This document shows, piece by piece, positions 7,550 to 15,705 of a stretch of 64,000 nt of DNA. The notes under the pieces were generated by a model. It was given only the letters and a program-made list of their open reading frames with translations. It was not told the origin of the DNA and did no database searches. Location of the stretch: NCBI GenBank assembly GCA_937901085.1, contig CALCHQ010000032.1, forward strand, positions 1 to 64,000, given 5' to 3'. Position 1 is the first letter of the stretch; each line of letters begins with the position of its first letter. Origin of the DNA: an uncultured Verrucomicrobiales bacterium (GTDB taxonomy: Bacteria > Verrucomicrobiota > Verrucomicrobiia > Verrucomicrobiales > Akkermansiaceae). Made by a program: the position numbers and the translations under genes.

Positions 7550-9170
7550 CCGCCGGGACCTTGCGTGCATAATCGTCCAGGAGTTTCTGCATATCCGCGG
7601 CCGCTTCCTTGCTGTCCTGCACGGAATGGTGGGCAGGTACGATGGTTTCGCTGCCCCAGTTGATGTGACTGGACCAGTAGGGGACAACGCCGTCTGAACA
7701 TTGCGGGCAGGTGGCGCAGCCGCGATCACCGATGATGGAGTGAGTCTGCACCGGGCGTACACGGAGTCCCTGCAGGCCGCGGATGGAATAGCTGCCGGGC
7801 TTGAGCTGATTCAGGCTCGTAAACCATTGGTAGGCATGCTGCGGATTGAGTATCAGCATATCCTGCTGCAGCGTAACAATATTGTAAGCCTCCTGAATCA
7901 GATACTTCGGCAGGGTGACTAATTTCGAAAGAAAGGTGACTAAACCGCTAGTTGCCATCGGCGCACCCCGGTGCGGTGTGGCCATGTAGACCACAAGCCC
8001 GGCCTTGACGGGGTGGAAGAAATAGTCCTGCCGCAGGGGTTCCAGGCGCGCATCAGCAAAGGGGATGTCGCGGTGGCGGGGGTGGAGGTGCGCCATGAGG
8101 CGTTCTTCGGGAATCCGGGAGGCACGCAAGAGGTTCCAGGGCTCGGTACACTGGCTATAATGAGTGATAAGCCCACCCATGGAATGCCCGACGACGACCA
8201 TGCGCTCCCAGTTGGGGTTGCGGTGCAGCGGGTCAACTTTTTCACGCAGCTGGCGGATGGAATCACGGTAGGCGCGTGCCGAAATGGTCCAGGCGATGCC
8301 CGTCGGGTAATTGAAGTACCAGAACTGGTAGTTCCGGCGGATGACCGGGTCGTTGAGCAGGCGGTTGACGAGATTATCGAAGGTACCAGCCGAGGACGCA
8401 AGGCCATGGGTGAGAATCACGGGTATTTTGCCGGGCTCGTAGGGATGGATGGAAGTAAGCCCGGTGGTGTCGCGCAATTCCTGGGGACGCAGCAGCCCCA
8501 GCAGGCGGTCTTCCTTGACGCGGGTCAGGTTCCAGTACATTTCGAGCGGTGCGCTCCAGTCGGCGGCGAGCTGGTAACGGTAGCGTCCGGCACGCACCCA
8601 GTTGTCGTCGCTGCGTTCGAGCAGCAGCAGCTCCGGCCGGCCCTGCTTCGGAAAGCGGAGGACGGCTGTAAGCGTGCTGACGGTGCCGCGCGTGCCGATG
8701 GAATTCAGTTCCCGGTCGTTGAGCTTCGCTTTTTCATACGGGATGATGCCGACCATCGGCACGCCAATGCCGGGCAGCGTGTAGCGCTCCTCCAGGGAAT
8801 CCAGCGGAATATCTGCCGCCGGAACAACATCGTCGAACACGGACAAGGGGCGCACCTCCCGGCCACCCACCTGCACGCGCACACGCAAAGCGTCGAGCAT
8901 CCGTAACTCTCCGGCAAGGGTGGTATCATGCCGCAACCGCCGCAGCAACAGGAGCAGATCAGCATTGTAAGCGGCTACCGTGCGGGCACGGGCGGCGGCA
9001 TCAGGAATGCCACGCTCCAGGGCTTTCCAATGATGCCGCAGGCGCACGAGCAGGTCGGCATCGCTGAGCTGCTGCCGTGCTGGTGCCGGGTTGGTGGCAG
9101 GCGGAACGAGCGGTGCAGAGCAGGCAGCAAGTAGTAACAGAATACAGAACAGGGAAAGCAGGCGGCGCAT
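7533..9170 (-). CDS. Lipoprotein alpha/beta hydrolase (lipase/esterase)
   Basis: A 545-residue exported lipoprotein: MRRLLSLFCILLLLAAC places the lipobox Cys at residue 17. The C-terminal 300 residues are an alpha/beta hydrolase: oxyanion-hole HGLASSAGTF, nucleophile Ser in GHSMGG, MATPHRGAP as in PGAP1-like and triacylglycerol lipases, a late SDGVVPYWSSH, and a candidate catalytic His in PAHHSVQ. The N-terminal 200 residues are not recognised. The start at 9170 is supported by TTGACA-17-TAAGAT ending 8 nt upstream; an in-frame ATG at 9197 lies inside that promoter. Likely outer-membrane anchored and acting on lipids or esters. Confidence 0.8.
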   Translation of the reverse strand: MRRLLSLFCILLLLAACSAPLVPPATNPAPARQQLSDADLLVRLRHHWKALERGIPDAAARARTVAAYNADLLLLLRRLRHDTTLAGELRMLDALRVRVQVGGREVRPLSVFDDVVPAADIPLDSLEERYTLPGIGVPMVGIIPYEKAKLNDRELNSIGTRGTVSTLTAVLRFPKQGRPELLLLERSDDNWVRAGRYRYQLAADWSAPLEMYWNLTRVKEDRLLGLLRPQELRDTTGLTSIHPYEPGKIPVILTHGLASSAGTFDNLVNRLLNDPVIRRNYQFWYFNYPTGIAWTISARAYRDSIRQLREKVDPLHRNPNWERMVVVGHSMGGLITHYSQCTEPWNLLRASRIPEERLMAHLHPRHRDIPFADARLEPLRQDYFFHPVKAGLVVYMATPHRGAPMATSGLVTFLSKLVTLPKYLIQEAYNIVTLQQDMLILNPQHAYQWFTSLNQLKPGSYSIRGLQGLRVRPVQTHSIIGDRGCATCPQCSDGVVPYWSSHINWGSETIVPAHHSVQDSKEAAADMQKLLDDYARKVPAVRLAE

Positions 9171-9178
9171 TTCCTGTA

Positions 9179-9207
9179 ATCTTAGACGGCCGGGCAAACC
9201 GTGTCAA
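9179..9207 (-). promoter_or_regulatory. Promoter of the lipoprotein lipase gene
   Basis: On the minus strand: TTGACA (9202-9207), 17-bp spacer, TAAGAT (9179-9184), then 8 nt to the ATG. Confidence 0.6.
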
Positions 9208-9247
9208 CGTGTTATTGCCAACAAATACGCGCAGGCATGACAACGCA

Positions 9248-9280
9248 AAACCGGCAGGTTCTCATCGAACCTGCCGGTTT
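9248..9280 (-). terminator. Terminator of the str-S10 operon
   Basis: Perfect 14-bp stem, AAACCGGCAGGTTC (9248-9261) with GAACCTGCCGGTTT (9267-9280), and a 5-nt loop. It lies 53 bp past the rplN stop, with TTTTG after the stem on the minus strand. It shows that the operon ends at rplN. Confidence 0.8.
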
Positions 9281-9332
9281 CTGGATTGTAAGGTGTGTGG
9301 AAGTGATAAACTTCAACAAATACCCTTCCGCC

Positions 9333-9701
9333 TTACAGCACCTCGGGAGCAAGGGACACGATCTTCATGAAGCCTTTTTCACGAAGTTCGCGAGCCACCG
9401 GCCCGAAGATACGGGTACCACGCGGGTTGTTATCCTTATCGATAACCACCACAGCGTTGGTGTCGAAACGAAGCACGGAGCCGTCGTCGCGACGGATGGG
9501 GGCGGCGGTACGCACCACCACAGCCTTCACCACCGTACCCTTCTTCACAGAAGCGGTCGGGATGGATTCGCGGATGTGGCAGGTGATGATATCACCGATG
9601 TGAGCCTGGTCAGCACCGCTCTTGCCAATCACGCCAATCATCTTGGCGGTACGGGCGCCGGTGTTGTCGGCCACCTGAACGAGGGATTCCATCTGGAGCA
9701 T
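9333..9701 (-). CDS. rplN: 50S ribosomal protein L14
   Basis: Full-length L14 (122 residues) starting MLQMESLVQVADNTGA; KVVVVRT-like and GTRIFGPVARELRE segments match the family. L14 sits at the 30S interface beside helices 95 and 96 and contacts L19. It is the last gene of the ribosomal run here. In most bacteria rplX, rplE and the rest of the spc operon follow, but here a strong terminator comes 53 bp later. Confidence 0.96.
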   Translation of the reverse strand: MLQMESLVQVADNTGARTAKMIGVIGKSGADQAHIGDIITCHIRESIPTASVKKGTVVKAVVVRTAAPIRRDDGSVLRFDTNAVVVIDKDNNPRGTRIFGPVARELREKGFMKIVSLAPEVL

Positions 9702-9728
9702 AGTAGGTAATGTCCTTTCTGGTTAGAA

Positions 9729-10001
9729 TTAGTGTTGCAGGATTTCCACAAGCTCCCAGCGCTTCAGCGCGGAAAGCGGGCGGGTTTCACGGATACGCAC
9801 CTTGTCGCCGAGCTTGGCGGTCTCGTTCTCATCGTGAGCATAGAACTTCTTGCTCTTCTTCACGATTTTCTTGAACACGGGGTGCGGAACGCGGGCCACG
9901 TACTCCACAACGATGGTCTTGCTCATCTTGGTGGAGACAACAACGCCGACGCGTGTCTTACGAAGGCCCTGGGGCTTGGTCGTAGTAGTTTCTTCGCTCA
10001 T
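9729..10001 (-). CDS. rpsQ: 30S ribosomal protein S17
   Basis: Full-length S17 (90 residues). KTRVGVVVSTKMSKTIVVEY and the C-terminal RIRETRPLSALKRWELVEIL are the family signatures of this OB-fold primary 16S rRNA binder. The first dozen residues (SEETTTTKPQG) are an acidic and Thr-rich extension of the usual start. The rplN start follows 27 bp after the stop. Confidence 0.95.
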   Translation of the reverse strand: MSEETTTTKPQGLRKTRVGVVVSTKMSKTIVVEYVARVPHPVFKKIVKKSKKFYAHDENETAKLGDKVRIRETRPLSALKRWELVEILQH

Positions 10002-10030
10002 ATTCTAAGTCCTTGGGTTTTCGTTTGATA

Positions 10031-10234
10031 TCAGGCTTCGGCGCTGCCCTCGCCCTGAACAGTCAGGGCGCAGGCGAGTTCCTTGCGGACGATGCGGATG
10101 CGCTGGTTGTTCTCCAGCTGGCCGGTGGCCTGCTGAATACGCAGGTTGAAGTATTCCTCGCGCAGACCACGGATGTGGGCGGCGAGTTCCTTGGCGGGCA
10201 TACCGCGGAAGTCTTTAGCTTTCTTTACAGGCAT
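10031..10234 (-). CDS. rpmC: 50S ribosomal protein L29
   Basis: Small helical hairpin protein (67 residues) near the peptide exit tunnel. KAKDFRGMPAKELAAHI and EYFNLRIQQATGQLENNQRIRIVRK match L29; the second helix carries the LRxQxATGQLEN core. The C-terminal tail CALTVQGEGSAEA is lineage-specific. Normal order between rplP and rpsQ. Confidence 0.95.
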   Translation of the reverse strand: MPVKKAKDFRGMPAKELAAHIRGLREEYFNLRIQQATGQLENNQRIRIVRKELACALTVQGEGSAEA

Positions 10235-10264
10235 AATAGTGTAATGTTTGTATAGTTACTTGTT

Positions 10265-10699
10265 TTAGGCCTGGGGTTCAACACCCTGGCGATAGACGAA
10301 ACGTGTGCGGATACCCAGCTTGTTGGAAGCGAGGCGGAGAGCCTCACGAGCAGCGGATTCTGTCACGCCACCCACCTCGAACATGATGTTGCCGGGGCGG
10401 CAGACAGCTACCCAACCCTCAACAGCACCCTTACCCTTACCCATACGGGTGTCCGGCGGACGCTTGGTGAAGGACTTCTGCGGGAAGATGCGGATGTACA
10501 CGCGGCCACGACGGCGCAGGTAACGGTTGATGGCGATACGGCAAGCCTCGATCTGGTTGTTGGTCACCCAGCCGCGGGTGAGAACCTGCAGACCGAAGTC
10601 GCCAAAGGCAACATAGTCACCGCTGGTTGCATTGCCGCCGCGGTTGCCGCGGTGCATCTTGCGGTGGTTGTCCTTAATACGTTTGGGCATTAAAGGCAT
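10265..10699 (-). CDS. rplP: 50S ribosomal protein L16
   Basis: 144-residue L16, which helps position tRNA at the A site. PKRIKDNHRKMHRGNRGG, then GWVTNNQIEACRIAINR, then PDTRMGKGKGAVEGWVAVCRPG are all family signatures. The in-frame Met at position 4 is the commoner start in other bacteria (LMPKR), so translation may begin there. Gap of 30 bp to rpmC. Confidence 0.96.
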   Translation of the reverse strand: MPLMPKRIKDNHRKMHRGNRGGNATSGDYVAFGDFGLQVLTRGWVTNNQIEACRIAINRYLRRRGRVYIRIFPQKSFTKRPPDTRMGKGKGAVEGWVAVCRPGNIMFEVGGVTESAAREALRLASNKLGIRTRFVYRQGVEPQA

Positions 10700-10738
10700 A
10701 GTCTTATTCTCCTATTGTTTAAAGTTTCGTGTTAGACA

Positions 10739-11467
10739 TTAGGCGTCGCGGCGGGAATCGCGGCGGGGACGCTGCGGACGGTTCTGACGGCCACCCATCT
10801 GCGGGGCACCGGCAACCTCGGGGCGCTTGTTGATCCAGCACTTGATACCGATGATACCGTACAGGGTACGGGCTTCGGCAAAGCCGTAATCAATCGGGGC
10901 GCGCAGAGTCTGCAACGGCACTTTACCCTCGCGGTACTGCTCAGCGCGGGCGATATCGGCACCACCCAGACGACCAGCGCAACGAACGCGGATACCCTCT
11001 GCACCGAAGTCCATGGCGACCTGCACGGCACGCTTCATGGCGCGGCGGAAGGATACACGGCGCTCAAGCTGAGTGGCGATGTTCTCAGCCACGAGCTGGG
11101 CGTCGAGTTCCGGCTGGCGGATTTCCATGATGTCGAGCTTGACCTGGGCGCCACTGCACAGCTTGGAGAGGGCGGCGGTCATTTCCTCGATATTCTTGCC
11201 CTTCGGCCCGATGATGAGGCCGGGACGAGCGGTGGCGATGGTCACGCGGACGCTGTTCCAGGCGCGCTCGATGGTGATGCGGGAAATCGCAGGCGTGGAG
11301 CCCTTGAGATCTTTGTTGAGATCGGCGGTGTAGTCCTTGATGAACTTGCGGATCTTGAGGTCCTCGTGGAGCTTCGTGGCATAGTCCTTGCCCGTAGCAT
11401 ACCACTTGGAACGCCAGTCTTTAGTAACGGCAAGACGGAAGCCGATAGGATTTACTTTCTGACCCAT
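10739..11467 (-). CDS. rpsC: 30S ribosomal protein S3
   Basis: 242-residue S3, on the 30S head at the mRNA entry. It starts MGQKVNPIGFRLA; the KH domain carries the loop GPKGKNIEEM, and the C-terminal domain has GIRVRCAGRLGGADIAR and YGIIGIKCWI. The basic tail (QNRPQRPRRDSRRDA) extends beyond the E. coli length. It sits between rplV and rplP as usual. Confidence 0.96.
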   Translation of the reverse strand: MGQKVNPIGFRLAVTKDWRSKWYATGKDYATKLHEDLKIRKFIKDYTADLNKDLKGSTPAISRITIERAWNSVRVTIATARPGLIIGPKGKNIEEMTAALSKLCSGAQVKLDIMEIRQPELDAQLVAENIATQLERRVSFRRAMKRAVQVAMDFGAEGIRVRCAGRLGGADIARAEQYREGKVPLQTLRAPIDYGFAEARTLYGIIGIKCWINKRPEVAGAPQMGGRQNRPQRPRRDSRRDA

Positions 11468-11490
11468 AGTGTTATGTTAGTTTGTTATGG

Positions 11491-11829
11491 TTATGCCTCT
11501 TTGTTTGCGAGGATGACAGTGATGTGGGAGGTGCGCTTGCGGATCATGTTAGCGGAACCGCGGGCGCGGGCCATCGTACGACGGAAGGTCGGACCTTCGT
11601 CCACCATCACGCTCTTGAGCACGAGTTCATCAGCGGAGAGACCGTTATTGTTCTCGGCGTTGGCCACAGCGGCCTTCAGGGTCTTATTCAGGAGATAAGC
11701 GCCCTTCTTGGGGGTGTAGCTCAGCACGTCGGTAGCCTGAGTTACAGACATACCCTGGACGGCGGCGGCTACGTCGCGCATCTTCTTCGCAGAGATGCGT
11801 GCATTCTTGTATACTGCTTTCACTTCCAT
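11491..11829 (-). CDS. rplV: 50S ribosomal protein L22
   Basis: 112-residue L22, which lines the exit tunnel. KNARISAKKMRDVAAAVQGM and the C-terminal hairpin region TFRRTMARARGSANMIRKRTSHITVIL are diagnostic. The gene upstream in the operon is the unrelated coiled-coil gene (21-bp gap), not rpsS as in other bacteria. Confidence 0.96.
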   Translation of the reverse strand: MEVKAVYKNARISAKKMRDVAAAVQGMSVTQATDVLSYTPKKGAYLLNKTLKAAVANAENNNGLSADELVLKSVMVDEGPTFRRTMARARGSANMIRKRTSHITVILANKEA

Positions 11830-11850
11830 GTTTGGATATTTGTTGAAGAA

Positions 11851-12561
11851 TTAGTCGTTTGTTTTCACGGACACGCGGTCACCCACAGCGATGCTCAGCA
11901 CCGGGTTGAGGTGACGCTGAACCAGCAGGCCGGAGACGCTCTTGCGTACGTCTGTCACCATCGTATCAGCAATGACCTGGTCGCCGCGGGAGATTTCCAT
12001 GGGCATGCCCACTTCCACCCCGCCCTTGCGGCCGGCATTGATGACGATGAGCCCGGATTCGGAGTCGATGCTCAGCACCTTGGCCTCATCCAGAGTACCG
12101 TCCAGTTCGCTCTGCTGCTTCTGGCGGAGGCCGAGGGCCACCTCCAGCTCCTGCAGAGCGGTCTCCAGCGTCTGGCGGGCGGTCTCGTCCTCCACCATGG
12201 CGTTGCGCTTGTATTCGGCAACGGCAGAGACGAGGCGGAGGCTGCCCTGGCGAACCTCATCCAGCTCGGTCCGGGTGGACTCAAGCATAGCGGCGGTTTC
12301 GATGAGCTTTTCCTCCTGCCCTCCCAGGGCGGTGCCACCAAGCGCCTCAAGGCGCACGCTGACTTCCCTGAGCTGCTTGCGGGCAGCATCTGCATCTGAC
12401 CGGGCAAGCATGTAGCTTTCGCGGAGACTGGCCACCTGGCGTTCCAGCTGGTCGATTCTGCGGTCCGTAGCACCATTTCCACCCTCACCAGCACCGGCAC
12501 AGGTACCCGAGGCCAGAGCGGCCAGGGCAACAAGGCAGGAGCTGAGGTGAGCAGCGGTCAT
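11851..12561 (-). CDS. Exported coiled-coil protein inserted in the S10 operon
   Basis: A 236-residue protein with no relation to ribosomal proteins, lying between rpsS (22 bp) and rplV (21 bp). The N-terminus (TAAHLSSCLVALAALASGTCAGA) looks like a signal peptide. Residues about 33-150 are a long charged coiled coil (DRRIDQLERQVASLRESYML, then LQELEVALGLRQKQQSELDG). A beta-rich C-terminal domain follows: VLSIDSESGLIVINAGRKGG, VGMPMEISRGDQVIADTMVT, VGDRVSVKT. That part resembles the small barrels of MreC-like envelope proteins, but this is only an impression. It would be expressed at ribosomal-protein level. Function unknown. Confidence 0.8.
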   Translation of the reverse strand: MTAAHLSSCLVALAALASGTCAGAGEGGNGATDRRIDQLERQVASLRESYMLARSDADAARKQLREVSVRLEALGGTALGGQEEKLIETAAMLESTRTELDEVRQGSLRLVSAVAEYKRNAMVEDETARQTLETALQELEVALGLRQKQQSELDGTLDEAKVLSIDSESGLIVINAGRKGGVEVGMPMEISRGDQVIADTMVTDVRKSVSGLLVQRHLNPVLSIAVGDRVSVKTND

Positions 12562-12583
12562 GGTTCAGTTTCGGTTAATCTTT

Positions 12584-12853
12584 TTACTTCTTGCCGATGC
12601 CACCGTGAGCCTTGAAGATGCGCGTAGGAGCAAATTCACCGAGCTTGTGGCCCACCATGTTCTCCGTCACATATACCGTGGCGAAAGACTTACCGGTGTG
12701 TACCAGGAAGGTGAGACCGACGAAATCCGGAATCACCATGGATGCGCGGCTCCACGTCTTGATCGGCTTGCGATCCCCGCTCTGCAGCTGGGCGTCAACC
12801 TTGTCGAGAAGAGGCTGGCTTACGAAGGGTCCTTTTTTGAGGGAACGTCCCAT
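12584..12853 (-). CDS. rpsS: 30S ribosomal protein S19
   Basis: 89-residue S19, starting MGRSLKKGPFVSQPLLDKV. The core KTWSRASMVIPDFVGLTFLV, HTGKSFATVYVTENMVGHKL and the end EFAPTRIFKAH match the family. It binds 16S rRNA in the 30S head next to S13. It is followed in the operon by the inserted coiled-coil gene. Confidence 0.96.
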   Translation of the reverse strand: MGRSLKKGPFVSQPLLDKVDAQLQSGDRKPIKTWSRASMVIPDFVGLTFLVHTGKSFATVYVTENMVGHKLGEFAPTRIFKAHGGIGKK

Positions 12854-12880
12854 TGTTCTTAGAAATGTTTGTGGTTAAAA

Positions 12881-13714
12881 TTACTTGGCGTTACGGCGCT
12901 GCACGATGAACACATCGGAGGGCTTGCGGAGACGGCGGGTCTTCTGGCCCTTGACGTGACCCCAGGGGGACTTCAGGTGCTGACGACCACCACCGGACTT
13001 GGACTTACCCTCACCACCACCGTTGGGGTGGTCGACGGGGTTCATACACATACCGCGCACGGTCGGACGGATACCCATCCAACGGGTGCGGCCAGCCTTA
13101 CCGGAGGACTCGTTCATGTGCTGAGCGTTGCCCACCTGACCGATGGTGCAGTAGCACTCGACACGGAACTTGCGGATTTCGCCGGAAGGCATCTTAACCA
13201 GGGCGTACTCACCATCACGGTTGGAGAGTACAGCCTGCTGACCGGCGGAGCGAGCAATCTTACCACCGGAACCGGGACGAATCTCGATGTTGTGAATAGC
13301 AGTACCAAGCGGTACGTTCTTGAGGGGCATGGCGTTGCCCACCTTGGGAGCCACGTTCTCACCGCTCTGCACGGTCATACCGACGGTCAGACCCACCGGA
13401 GCCAGGATGTAGCTCTTGGTGCCGTCTGCGTACTGGATGAGGGCGATGCGGCAAGTGCGGTTCGGATCATACTCAATACCGAGTACGGTAGCGGCTTCCG
13501 TGCGGGTGCGGCGGAAGTCTACCAGACGGTAGTGGTACTTGTGGCCACCGCCGATGTGGCGGGTGGTGATGCGGCCGTTGTTGTTGCGGCCACCGCTCTT
13601 GCGGATGGGCTGCAGGAGGCTCTTCTCAGGCTTGGACTTGGTGATCTCGTCGAAAGAGGGCAGAACCTTGTAACGGTTGGACGGAGTGGTAGGCTTAAAT
13701 GACTTGAGGGACAT
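12881..13714 (-). CDS. rplB: 50S ribosomal protein L2
   Basis: 277-residue L2, a primary 23S rRNA binder needed for peptidyl-transferase assembly. KSGGRNNNGRITTRHIGGGHKYHYR, GVEYDPNRT-like GIEYDPNRTCRIALIQYADG, and MNPVDHPNGGGEGKSKSGG are the signatures; in the last, Asn replaces the second His of the common DHPHGGG. Gap of 27 bp to rpsS. Confidence 0.96.
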   Translation of the reverse strand: MSLKSFKPTTPSNRYKVLPSFDEITKSKPEKSLLQPIRKSGGRNNNGRITTRHIGGGHKYHYRLVDFRRTRTEAATVLGIEYDPNRTCRIALIQYADGTKSYILAPVGLTVGMTVQSGENVAPKVGNAMPLKNVPLGTAIHNIEIRPGSGGKIARSAGQQAVLSNRDGEYALVKMPSGEIRKFRVECYCTIGQVGNAQHMNESSGKAGRTRWMGIRPTVRGMCMNPVDHPNGGGEGKSKSGGGRQHLKSPWGHVKGQKTRRLRKPSDVFIVQRRNAK

Positions 13715-13745
13715 GATAGCTTACTTTCTATTTAGGGTTCCAATA

Positions 13746-14030
13746 TTAGACAAGGTCCAGAGACTCACCAGCGGCCAGGCGCACAAATGCCTTCTTCCAG
13801 GCGGGTGCGCTACCGGCATCCTTCGTGCGCTTGCGGCGCACCTTGCCATCGTAGTTAGCGGTGCGGACGGAGGCAACCTTCTTGCCGAAGGCTTTCTCCA
13901 CAGCCTGCTTGATCTCAATCTTGGTGGCCTTCACCGCCACTTCGAGCGTCAGCACGCCGTTCTCCTCGTGCAGCACGGTAGCCTTTTCGGAAACGCGCGG
14001 CTTCTTGATTACGTCGTAGATATCGTTCAT
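13746..14030 (-). CDS. rplW: 50S ribosomal protein L23
   Basis: 94-residue L23, which docks trigger factor and SRP at the tunnel exit. DVIKKPRVSEKATVL, KATKIEIKQAVEKAFGKKV and the basic loop GKVRRKRTKDAGSAPAWKKAFVRL are typical. Only 2 bp separate its start from the rplD stop, so the two are probably translationally coupled. Confidence 0.94.
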   Translation of the reverse strand: MNDIYDVIKKPRVSEKATVLHEENGVLTLEVAVKATKIEIKQAVEKAFGKKVASVRTANYDGKVRRKRTKDAGSAPAWKKAFVRLAAGESLDLV

Positions 14031-14032
14031 GA

Positions 14033-14641
14033 TTACTTGGTGCGGTTGGCGATGATTTCCATAGCGGAGTCAACGATGACGACCTTGCGGGCGTCAAGCA
14101 GATGCTCCACGTTCACCTCAGCGGCGCTCATGAGAAGCACCTCGGCCACGTTGCGGCCGGCGCGCTTGGTCATTTCGTCGAAGCTGTCGGCGATGATGAG
14201 GATCTTCTTGCCCTCGGCAATCTCGGACACAGCGGCAACGAAGGACTTCGTCTTGCCGTCCTCGATGGAGAAGGAGGGAACGGTTACAACTTTACCACCG
14301 GTGATGATGTCGCCCAGCACGCGGCGCAGAGCCAGCTTGCGGGTGGACTTGTTCACCTTCTTGGAGTAGTCGCAGGGGCGGGGACCGAACACCACGCCAC
14401 CACCCACAAAGATGGGGGACTGGTGGTCGCCGTGACGGGCATTACCCGTGCCCTTCTGGCGGTAGATCTTGCGGTTGTTACCAGCAACCTCACCGCGGGT
14501 CTTCGTGTTGGCAGAACCGGTGCGGCGGTTAGCGCGGTAGGCAGTCACCAGGTCGTGTACGGCCTGGCTACCCTTCTCGGGACCCACCGTCACGACACCG
14601 GCGGCGTTGGCTGCCTCAATTGTCAGTGTATTAGCGGACAT
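14033..14641 (-). CDS. rplD: 50S ribosomal protein L4
   Basis: 202-residue L4. The tunnel loop region TRGEVAGNNRKIYRQKGTGNARHGD, GGGVVFGPRPCDYSKKVNK and LALRRVLGD identify it. In E. coli L4 represses its own operon through the S10 leader; no leader of that kind is evident here because rpsJ is only 40 bp from fusA. Gap of 25 bp from rplC. Confidence 0.96.
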   Translation of the reverse strand: MSANTLTIEAANAAGVVTVGPEKGSQAVHDLVTAYRANRRTGSANTKTRGEVAGNNRKIYRQKGTGNARHGDHQSPIFVGGGVVFGPRPCDYSKKVNKSTRKLALRRVLGDIITGGKVVTVPSFSIEDGKTKSFVAAVSEIAEGKKILIIADSFDEMTKRAGRNVAEVLLMSAAEVNVEHLLDARKVVIVDSAMEIIANRTK

Positions 14642-14666
14642 AGATAGGTTTTCCTAGTTCGTTTGT

Positions 14667-15311
14667 TTATTTACCGTTCTTCTTCTTGGCGGGGCGAACC
14701 ACAACGTAGGAGCCCTTGGCGCCGGGCACGGGGCCAGACACAAGGATCACGTTGTCATCCTTACGCACCTGAACGATCTTCAGGTTCTGCACGGTCTTGC
14801 GCTCAGCACCCTGGTGGCCGGGCATCTTCTGGCCCTTCCACACGCGGGACGGCGTAGCGCAGGCACCCACACCACCGGTACGGCGGTGCATCATGGAACC
14901 GTGCGTCATGGGAGAGCCGTGGAAGTTATGACGGCGCATAACACCCTGGAAGCCCTTACCCTTGGACGTGCCGATCACGTCCACCCAGGCACCCTCTTCA
15001 AAGAGGCTGCAACCGGGATGCTCAGCGCCCTCAGCGGGCAGCTCGCTGGCGTCCACGCGGAACTCCTTGAGGAGCTTGGCGGGGGCGATACCCAGCTTCT
15101 TGAAGTGGCCAGCAACCGGCTTGGAGAGGCGGCTTTCCTTCTGAGCGTCGAAGGCCACCTGGATGGCGGAGTAGCCATCCTTCTCCTCGGTCTTGATCTG
15201 GCCGTAAGTGTTGCCGGTCACGTCGATAACCGTGACGGGAATCATGGCGCCGGTCTCCTTGTTGAAGACGCGGGTCATGCCAACCTTCTTACCAATAAGT
15301 CCTAAAGACAT
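14667..15311 (-). CDS. rplC: 50S ribosomal protein L3
   Basis: 214-residue L3, needed early in 50S assembly. It starts MSLGLIGKKVGMTRVF; VDVIGTSKGKGFQGVMRRHNF, PMTHGSMMHRRTGGVGACATPSRVWKGQKMPGH and the loop with the usual methylated Gln region are conserved. Gap of 45 bp from rpsJ. Confidence 0.96.
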   Translation of the reverse strand: MSLGLIGKKVGMTRVFNKETGAMIPVTVIDVTGNTYGQIKTEEKDGYSAIQVAFDAQKESRLSKPVAGHFKKLGIAPAKLLKEFRVDASELPAEGAEHPGCSLFEEGAWVDVIGTSKGKGFQGVMRRHNFHGSPMTHGSMMHRRTGGVGACATPSRVWKGQKMPGHQGAERKTVQNLKIVQVRKDDNVILVSGPVPGAKGSYVVVRPAKKKNGK

Positions 15312-15356
15312 GTTATTAAAAAATCTGGTTAAATGTGAGTATTAACGTGACGGGAA

Positions 15357-15665
15357 TCAGATCTTGATCGTGATGTCCACACCGGCAGGCAGGTTGAGCT
15401 TCTTGAGCTCTTCCACCGTGCGGGAGGTCGGCTCAACGATGTCGAGCAGGCGCTTGTGGGTACGGATTTCGAACTGGTCGGCAGATTTCTTATTAACATG
15501 GACCGAGCGGTTCACAGAGAACTTCTCGATACGAGTCGGCAAAGGAATCGGCCCGGCGACTTTTGCACCTGTACGCTTGGCGGTCTCGACGATCTCGGAA
15601 GCGGAACGGTCGATAGCGCGGCTGTCAAATGCACGGAGACGGATGCGGATTTTGGGACTTTGCAT
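15357..15665 (-). CDS. rpsJ: 30S ribosomal protein S10
   Basis: 102-residue S10: KIRIRLRAFDSRAIDRSASEIVETA, GPIPLPTRIEKFSVNRSVHVNKKS and EQFEIRTHKRLLDI-like sequence. It belongs to the 30S head and doubles as NusE in transcription antitermination. It follows fusA by 40 bp; tuf, which normally lies between them, is missing. Confidence 0.96.
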   Translation of the reverse strand: MQSPKIRIRLRAFDSRAIDRSASEIVETAKRTGAKVAGPIPLPTRIEKFSVNRSVHVNKKSADQFEIRTHKRLLDIVEPTSRTVEELKKLNLPAGVDITIKI

Positions 15666-15705
15666 GAACGTGCGGTTATGTTTAGGTTAATATTGTTTGG
15701 TTGGT

